5,805 nucleotides of DNA, from assembly GCA_003660635.1 (NCBI GenBank), contig QMUP01000064.1, positions 1-5,805 of the forward strand. The letters are read 5' to 3'. Origin of the DNA: Candidatus Wolframiiraptor sp. Its GTDB lineage: Archaea > Thermoproteota > Nitrososphaeria_A > Caldarchaeales > Wolframiiraptoraceae. The notes beneath the pieces were generated by a model. It had not been told where the DNA came from. It searched no databases and saw only the letters and a program-made list of their open reading frames with translations. Positions 1-4,087 of this stretch are shown in pieces. Each line of letters starts with the position of its first letter. Position 1 is the first letter of the stretch. Both the position numbers and the translations under genes were made by a program.

Positions 1-405
1 GGAAGCGAGTTTATGTTCTAAGATCAGATTTTGAAGAGACTCGATTATTACATGTCTCTTATAGATCACATCCACCTTCTCCAAGAGATCTACAGCGATG
101 ACCGGGATGTAAGGTAAGAGAAATACGCCGGCAACTGCGCCGCCTAACTCTTCTTCCGAACAGTCTCCGAGAAGCTCCCGTTCACCGACAAATATCATTA
201 AATCTATTTTGGGCGGCTTCTTTCTTCTGCGGACCTTGAAAGGATGGGAGCCTCCGAGGACCACTAAGAGTTGTGATGGCTTGTCAAAGTTTCCGAGAGC
301 GGCGGCTCCATGTATGCTGAGAGCCCTTACTCGGCCTAGGCTTATCTCGGCCTCCTCGAGGATCTTGAAGGCCATCTCAGCGACGCCGCCTTCGACGTGG
401 GCCAT
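1..405 (-). CDS. Nucleotidyltransferase-fold-like protein, partial (3' end beyond left edge)
   Basis: This minus-strand frame is open for 135 codons from an ATG at 403-405 to the left edge, so the C-terminal part is missing. An in-frame TAG lies ten codons upstream of the ATG, with no other ATG between, which fixes the longest possible start; an alternative ATG is at 373-375. Residues 31-40 (IHGAAALGNF) resemble the nucleotide-binding HG[SA]xxxG turn of minimal nucleotidyltransferases. The segment GAVAGVFLLPYIP (89-101), followed by a basic YKR (115-117), resembles a family of archaeal nucleotidyltransferase-like proteins as I recall it. The usual S-D-x-D catalytic signature after the turn is absent: the sequence reads PSQLLVVL (43-50). 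If the family call is right, the protein may therefore be inactive or use another site. No signal peptide or clear membrane span is visible. It is divergent from the pmbA-like gene. The coding call is fairly sure; the family is tentative. Confidence 0.6.
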   Translation of the reverse strand, partial: MAHVEGGVAEMAFKILEEAEISLGRVRALSIHGAAALGNFDKPSQLLVVLGGSHPFKVRRRKKPPKIDLMIFVGERELLGDCSEEELGGAVAGVFLLPYIPVIAVDLLEKVDVIYKRHVIIESLQNLILEHKLAS

Positions 406-480
406 TTCCGAATAGCCAGAGGCTTCTGTAGGCTAAAAACTAACCCCCTTCGAGGCCATCGAGTAATCTTTATTGCTTAT
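406..480. promoter_or_regulatory. Divergent promoter region between the NTase-like gene and the pmbA-like gene
   Basis: These 75 bp separate two divergent starts. On the minus strand, GTTTTTAGCC (about 431-440) is centred some 27-30 bp upstream of the ATG at 405, which fits a TATA box for a leaderless transcript. On the plus strand there are two candidates. CTAAAAAC (433-440) would give a short leader before the ATG at 481. TTTATTGCTTATAT (469-482) would fit a leaderless start at the TTG at 502. No Shine-Dalgarno site precedes any of these starts. The boxes are short and AT-rich, so individual assignments are uncertain. Confidence 0.35.
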
Positions 481-1833
481 ATGTGCACCTGTTCGACTGG
501 CTTGGAGCCCTATAGACTCGTGAGGCGTATAGTTTCGCGGGCCCTAAAGCTGGGTGCGACAGACGCCGTCGCGGAGATTTACATAGGACGAGAGCGGAGG
601 ATTAAGTTCGCAAACAACGAGGTCGTGGTCGCCGAGGATAGGGAGGAGACGTCGGTCGACATCTTCGTGGCGATAAAGGAGAAGCGGGCGGCGGTGTCGG
701 TAAACAGCGTATCGCTTCGGAACATCGATGAAGCAGTTGAGCGCGCCGTCCATCTGGCGAAAATGAGCCAACCAGCCGACGTATACGCACCTTTACCTAA
801 GGGGCCATTCAAGTACGATAAGAGGTTATTGAGGGCGGAGAAAATACGCGGAGACCCAGATAGGCTGGCCGACTCGGTAGAAGCCGCCATAAACGCGGCA
901 TTATCGGAGGGGGCCACGCGGACTGCTGGGACCCTAATCTATTCTACGGGTAAATCTTGGCTGAGGACGAGCGGCGGAGCGTATGGCGTCGTTGAAGATG
1001 CGTCTATAGAACTATCAATAAGGGCCTTCGCCTCAGATGACGCTACTGGTCACTTTGTTTCAGTCGCGGCGCGGGAAGAGGACTTCGATCCCGAGGAAGC
1101 TGGAAGGAGGGCTGGAGAACTCGCCAAGATGGCAGTTAATCCCGTTGAGGGAGAACCCGGAACCTATGAGGCATTACTAGGCCCAATGACCTTCGCGAAT
1201 CTAGTTGAGGAAGTCGGGAGATCCGCCTCGGCGTTTTACGTCGACGCCGGATTATCCTTTCTAGCTGAAAAGATCGGAGAGGAAGTCTCCTCCGAAATAC
1301 TTACTCTGATAGATGACCCCACGATCCCCGGCACCTACGGCTCCTGTCCATTTGACGATGAGGGAATTCCGACTAGGAGAAATGTGATAATCGAGAGGGG
1401 AACTCTGAAGACGTATCTACATAACTCGACCACAGCCAAAAAATTCAACACAGAAACCACGGCAAATGCGGGATTAATTGTTCCCACGCCGTTTAACCTA
1501 ATCGTCGAGGGGCCTGGAGAGGATTTAGACAAGCTAATCTCCGGAATAGACGATGGAATATATGTCACAAATGACTGGTATCTGAGATATCAAAATTATC
1601 GAACTGGAGACTTTTCGACGATCCCCCGCGACGCCGTGCTCAGAATAAGAAAGGGGAGCATAGAAGGCGCGGTGAAGAGGCTGAGGATAAGCGACAACAT
1701 GATAAGGGTCTTCAAGAACATTCGACAGCTCGGTAGAGAGAGATATTGGATCACATGGTGGGAGGTCGAGACCCCCGTCTACGCCCCCCACGCCGTGATC
1801 GAGCAACTAAACTTCACGAAGCCCACACTCTAA
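481..1833 (+). CDS. pmbA: TldE/PmbA-like protein (TldD/PmbA family, non-metal subunit)
   Basis: A 450-residue cytoplasmic protein of the TldD/TldE (PmbA) family. In characterised systems TldD and TldE form a heteromeric metalloprotease that cleaves unfolded or modified peptides; TldD carries the zinc site and TldE does not. Residues 10-50 match the family N-terminus (a helix, then an AEIYIGRERR-type strand). The C-terminal domain has the strongly conserved PFDDEGIPTRR (290-300), a KTYLHNSTTAKK segment (310-321), TANAG (327-331), and TGDFS (375-379). Where TldD has HExxxH, this protein reads EEVGRS (243-248), so both metal-binding histidines are absent. This favours the TldE type. Length is normal for the family. 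I chose the ATG at 481 because family homology begins about ten residues later. The same frame opens at an ATG at 397, but that would overlap the divergent gene and add unfamiliar sequence. A TTG at 502 is a credible alternative. No tldD gene adjoins it. Confidence 0.88.
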   Translation: MCTCSTGLEPYRLVRRIVSRALKLGATDAVAEIYIGRERRIKFANNEVVVAEDREETSVDIFVAIKEKRAAVSVNSVSLRNIDEAVERAVHLAKMSQPADVYAPLPKGPFKYDKRLLRAEKIRGDPDRLADSVEAAINAALSEGATRTAGTLIYSTGKSWLRTSGGAYGVVEDASIELSIRAFASDDATGHFVSVAAREEDFDPEEAGRRAGELAKMAVNPVEGEPGTYEALLGPMTFANLVEEVGRSASAFYVDAGLSFLAEKIGEEVSSEILTLIDDPTIPGTYGSCPFDDEGIPTRRNVIIERGTLKTYLHNSTTAKKFNTETTANAGLIVPTPFNLIVEGPGEDLDKLISGIDDGIYVTNDWYLRYQNYRTGDFSTIPRDAVLRIRKGSIEGAVKRLRISDNMIRVFKNIRQLGRERYWITWWEVETPVYAPHAVIEQLNFTKPTL

Positions 1834-1836
1834 ACC

Positions 1837-1853
1837 GAAAATTAAATTTTTAA
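1837..1853 (+). promoter_or_regulatory. Archaeal BRE/TATA promoter of the tRNA-Thr gene
   Basis: GAAAATTAAATTTTTAA is a strong AT-rich TATA-like element preceded by a purine-rich BRE-like stretch. It starts just after the pmbA-like stop codon. Its centre lies about 48 bp before the mature tRNA 5' end, so transcription would start near 1872 and give a leader of roughly 20 nt for RNase P to remove. The T5 run (1847-1851) could also serve as the terminator of the upstream gene. Confidence 0.55.
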
Positions 1854-1893
1854 CGAAGAAGAAACCAAATCAAAAACGGCCAAAGTAGTACAT

Positions 1894-1985
1894 GCCCCGG
1901 TAGCTCAGCCCGGTTAGAGCACTGGCTTGGTATCCTAAAAAAGCCAAAAAGCCAGGGGTCCCGGGTTCAAAGCCCGGCCGGGGCT
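1894..1985 (+). tRNA. tRNA-Thr (anticodon GGT), intron-containing
   Basis: The full cloverleaf can be folded by hand. The acceptor stem GCCCCGG (1894-1900) pairs with CCGGGGC (1978-1984) over all seven positions. The D stem GCTC/GAGC (1903-1906/1917-1920) encloses a 10-nt loop with GG. The anticodon stem CTGGC/GCCAG is 1922-1926/1951-1955. The variable region is 5 nt (1956-1960). The T stem CCGGG/CCCGG (1961-1965/1973-1977) holds the loop TTCAAAG. The anticodon is G1929-G1930-T1931 after T33, with A37, as expected for a Thr tRNA reading ANN codons. The spliced loop is TTGGTAA. The discriminator is T (1985), and G1-C72 and C2-G71 fit known archaeal tRNA-Thr identity. The 3' CCA is not encoded. 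The mature RNA is 75 nt before CCA addition. A 17-nt intron interrupts the anticodon loop. Confidence 0.96.
1933..1949 (+). other. tRNA intron (17 nt) at position 37/38 in a bulge-helix-bulge motif
   Basis: The intron is TCCTAAAAAAGCCAAAA. The flanking RNA can form the splice motif recognised by archaeal tRNA endonuclease. The outer helix is the anticodon stem. A 4-bp central helix pairs TTGG (1927-1930) with CCAA (1944-1947). Each side has a 3-nt bulge: TAT (1931-1933) and AAA (1948-1950). Cutting between the second and third bulge nucleotides removes exactly 1933-1949 and leaves a 7-nt anticodon loop. The inner helix is weak (C1934-G1943 at most), so the motif is somewhat relaxed on the intron side. 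Confidence 0.92.
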
Positions 1986-2003
1986 TAACTTCCTCCTTAA
2001 CTT
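1984..2003 (+). repeat. Two tandem copies of CTTAACTT with a 12-nt period at the tRNA 3' end
   Basis: CTTAACTT occurs at 1984-1991, starting on the last acceptor-stem base, and again at 1996-2003. The pyrimidine-rich stretch could act as a weak archaeal terminator for the tRNA before the convergent aldolase gene. It is too short to count as an integration attachment site, and chance is possible. Confidence 0.3.
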
Positions 2004-2033
2004 AGCGGATGCAAAAGACTAGGCGTGAGGCAC

Positions 2034-3359
2034 TTATGGGATTTTTGAGATTCGTTTGGCGAGGTTCTTGTTAAGCTCCAAGGTTAGGTCTCTTAGGTTG
2101 AAGGCGTGAACGTAGTTCCAGATAACGTCTCTCAATTTAGCAGTCACGACTCTATCGGCGTCCACACCATATTTTTCCAAATTTTCCTGAAGCCTCATCC
2201 TGACCTCAATAAGTTCAGGACTTGATAGAACGTATCGAGCCCCCGTTCCGAGGAGCCACTTCCTCCTCTCTATAGGTAATCGATCAAAACCCAGAGCCGC
2301 CTCCTCCTTAGTCAACCATTTTCTCCATCTGCCGCTTTTAATCACCGCATCATCCAGCTTTTCCGTGATATTAGATAATTTAATAGCGTGCACGCGTTCA
2401 TGAATTATTTTTTCAAGTTCATCAAGTTCTCCGAGTGCGACGTATTCGGCATGCGCCAGCTCCGGACCTATATTCGCTCCCCCCATTCCCGCTTTTGGAT
2501 AATCTTCTGGATTGGACACGTAGTCCGTGTAATGACCTTTCACATAAAGACCGTAAGCTTCCGCTATCTTGACTAAGGTTCTCGCCTTCTCCGCGTCGAA
2601 CTTGTTTGTTGGAGCTAGATATGTTCCCACGTTCCCGACGATAAAACATGGCCACGTATCTTCTAAGCCCTTCTTCCTGAGCCCCATCCTGAGCTTTATG
2701 ATGAATTCTCTGAAGAGTTGAGGAGAGGTTATCCCACCTCGGACCTCCTCGGTTCCAACCTCATAGCTTAATCTTGGAAGACCGTTTTCCTTCCTAACGG
2801 TCTCTGCGTACTCTATTAGGGCGACCGTTCTCTCTACTATGGTCTCCATGCTCAGGTTTTCTTCTTTTAACCATATATCGACCGTCGTGTCTATATGAAG
2901 TAGGTCGTATCCGGCCTTTATACATGCTTCAATAGACTTTCTAACCCATTCTAGAGCCTCATCTAATTCAAGTCTCTCGATGACATGCCTATCCTTGAGC
3001 CATGGGCCGCCGTGATCCAAGGCTATGATCGTTGGCCCGCTGAAATCTAGGTTCTCGCATTCTCGCCTAACTAGGTTAACGAAGTCCTTCTGAGTTAGCC
3101 CCGTATATCCCCCATCTATGTCCACCTGGTTTAGGGTCGCGACAAACATTAAGGGAAAATTAAGGAGCTTCGCACACTCTATTGAAGCCTTTACCGCTGA
3201 TCGAGATATCGGACATATCCCGAGCAATGTGGCCCTCCTAGCGGGGACATCCGAAAGACCGTCAATTGTTTTCAAGATGAGATCAACTATCGGGGTCCTT
3301 TCTTCGAGGGAGATCTTCCTGATTAGGCTTTTATCATGTGGCCGAGCCGCCATACTCAT
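2034..3359 (-). CDS. Class II D-tagatose-bisphosphate aldolase GatZ/KbaZ-type subunit
   Basis: A 441-residue cytoplasmic protein of the GatZ/KbaZ family (Tagatose_6_P_K domain). In enterobacteria these proteins are called the non-catalytic subunit that stabilises GatY/KbaY, the class II aldolase splitting tagatose-1,6-bisphosphate into DHAP and glyceraldehyde-3-phosphate. The TIM-barrel signatures are clear: NQVDIDGGYTG (77-87), ALDHGGP (113-119), SYEVGTE (198-204), GHYTDY (275-280) and GGANIGPELAHA (293-304). They match the bacterial blocks NQVDQFGGYTG, GGDHLGP, AHSTDY and KVGPAL. The Asp-His pair and the later His sit where class II aldolases keep catalytic and metal residues. Length agrees with bacterial members (about 420-430). 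I place the start at ATG 3357-3359 because a TATA-like box lies 27 bp upstream; a TTG at 3374 and an ATG at 3353 are alternatives. It is transcribed alone in this window, convergent with the tRNA and divergent from the ferredoxin gene. No GatY/KbaY or sugar kinase gene is seen, so the substrate is unknown. Confidence 0.87.
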   Translation of the reverse strand: MSMAARPHDKSLIRKISLEERTPIVDLILKTIDGLSDVPARRATLLGICPISRSAVKASIECAKLLNFPLMFVATLNQVDIDGGYTGLTQKDFVNLVRRECENLDFSGPTIIALDHGGPWLKDRHVIERLELDEALEWVRKSIEACIKAGYDLLHIDTTVDIWLKEENLSMETIVERTVALIEYAETVRKENGLPRLSYEVGTEEVRGGITSPQLFREFIIKLRMGLRKKGLEDTWPCFIVGNVGTYLAPTNKFDAEKARTLVKIAEAYGLYVKGHYTDYVSNPEDYPKAGMGGANIGPELAHAEYVALGELDELEKIIHERVHAIKLSNITEKLDDAVIKSGRWRKWLTKEEAALGFDRLPIERRKWLLGTGARYVLSSPELIEVRMRLQENLEKYGVDADRVVTAKLRDVIWNYVHAFNLRDLTLELNKNLAKRISKIP

Positions 3360-3380
3360 GCGATATGAAGACAACTTTGA

Positions 3381-3390
3381 ATAAGATAAA
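3381..3390 (-). promoter_or_regulatory. TATA-like box of the GatZ/KbaZ-type gene
   Basis: On the minus strand this reads TTTATCTTAT, centred 27 bp before the ATG at 3359. That is the spacing expected if the transcript begins at the start codon. No Shine-Dalgarno site is visible upstream of any candidate start. A second AT-rich stretch (CTTATTTTCC, about 3398-3407) would instead suit the TTG at 3374. Confidence 0.5.
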
Positions 3391-3552
3391 TGTATGGGAA
3401 AATAAGTCTAAGACCGCTGCACAGATCTGAACCCAGTTATCTACATCAAATTTCTACAGCGTTTGTAATCCTAGAGACCATAAATTTCTAAATCATTCAA
3501 CGAAACGAACAACATCACCTCTCAGCGTAATCTTATTCTTCAATTTTTGATA
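3391..3552. other. AT-rich intergenic region with no gene recognised
   Basis: This is the middle of the 234-bp divergent spacer. I see no convincing reading frame, tRNA-like fold, C/D-box signature or strong hairpin. The 9-mer AAATTTCTA occurs twice in the same orientation, at 3448-3456 and 3482-3490 (34 bp apart, about three helical turns). That could be a pair of regulator half-sites, but could also be chance in AT-rich DNA. Confidence 0.3.
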
Positions 3553-3569
3553 TTAAAAACTTTAAAATA
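3553..3569 (+). promoter_or_regulatory. BRE/TATA promoter of the ferredoxin-AOR operon
   Basis: TTAAAAACTTTAAAATA contains a good archaeal TATA box, TTTAAAATA (3561-3569), preceded by an A-rich BRE-like segment. The box centre is about 28 bp upstream of the ATG at 3594, and no Shine-Dalgarno site lies before that ATG. The first gene of the operon therefore probably has a leaderless or near-leaderless transcript. Confidence 0.65.
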
Positions 3570-3593
3570 TTATGAAAGCCGATTTTTAATGAC

Positions 3594-4079
3594 ATGTTGA
3601 AAAATCTCGTCGTTAATCCGAATAAGTGCACCGGGTGCAGACTCTGCGAGTTGGCGTGCTCCTATAAACATTTTAAGGTAGTAAGTCCATCGAAGTCGAG
3701 GATTCACGTTGTAAGAATGCCGCATGAAGCTATAGATACGCCGATATACTGTATTCAATGTGGTTTATGCATCGATGCATGTCCCACTGAGGCTATTTCT
3801 CGGAGCAAGGAGACGGGGGCCATAAAAGTAGACGTGAACAAGTGCACCGGCTGCGGCATTTGCGTATATGTCTGTCCTTATGGAGCTGCATCGATAGATC
3901 CTGATGATCATAAGGCTTTGATATGCGATTTATGCGGTGGAGATCCCGAGTGTGTTAAAGTCTGTCCGGAGAACGCCCTCTTATATCTCGATGCCGATAA
4001 AGCTGTCGCATACAAGCGGATCGCTTTCTCAAGGCTTCAGAGAAAAGAGCTTACAGCCTTAATGCCTGACAAGAGGTGA
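3594..4079 (+). CDS. Four-cluster [4Fe-4S] ferredoxin subunit, AOR-associated
   Basis: A 161-residue iron-sulfur electron-transfer protein of the HycB/CooF/DmsB-like type. It has 16 cysteines in four groups: C12-x2-C15-x2-C18-x3-C22, C53-x2-C56-x2-C59-x3-C63, C84-x2-C87-x2-C90-x3-C94, and C111-x2-C114-x5-C120-x3-C124. Cross-ligation in the usual pattern gives four [4Fe-4S] clusters. There is no signal peptide, Tat motif or membrane span, so it acts in the cytoplasm. The AOR-family gene begins 8 bp after its stop, which suggests it is the small electron-transfer subunit of that enzyme, passing electrons between the tungstopterin subunit and a ferredoxin or other partner. The same arrangement is known in multisubunit AORs such as that of Aromatoleum (AorA/AorB). 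The start is well supported by an upstream TATA box at leaderless spacing. The physical partnership is inferred from gene order. Confidence 0.9.
   Translation: MLKNLVVNPNKCTGCRLCELACSYKHFKVVSPSKSRIHVVRMPHEAIDTPIYCIQCGLCIDACPTEAISRSKETGAIKVDVNKCTGCGICVYVCPYGAASIDPDDHKALICDLCGGDPECVKVCPENALLYLDADKAVAYKRIAFSRLQRKELTALMPDKR
4073..4079 (+). promoter_or_regulatory. Shine-Dalgarno site for the AOR gene
   Basis: GAGGTGA is complementary to the 3' end of archaeal 16S rRNA. It overlaps the ferredoxin stop codon (TGA, 4077-4079) and lies 8 nt before the ATG at 4088. It fixes the AOR start and indicates translation from the same mRNA as the ferredoxin gene. Confidence 0.8.
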
Positions 4080-4087
4080 AGAAGATT

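Noticed and set aside
209..415. Plus-strand open frame of 68 codons
   Set aside because: It lies antisense to the partial minus-strand gene 1-405, which has more protein-like composition and recognisable motifs. The plus-strand product is rich in Arg, Pro and Ser, as expected of a shadow frame.
397..480. Extended N-terminus of the pmbA-like gene from the ATG at 397
   Set aside because: The added 28 residues do not resemble the family, they overlap the start of the divergent gene, and they cover the AT-rich promoter-like stretch.
1926..1931. Reading the tRNA as tRNA-Pro with anticodon TGG
   Set aside because: This would shift the anticodon one base and break the 5-bp anticodon stem. The GGT reading keeps T33, A37, a perfect stem and exact splice-site geometry.
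1984..2003. Tandem CTTAACTT at the tRNA 3' end as an integration attachment site
   Set aside because: Only 8 bp are repeated, just one base falls inside the tRNA, and no integrase or foreign-looking DNA is adjacent.
3360..3374. TTG start at 3374 for the aldolase gene
   Set aside because: The best TATA-like box (3381-3390) would be only about 12 bp away, too close for transcription of that codon. It cannot be excluded if the farther AT-rich stretch is the real promoter.
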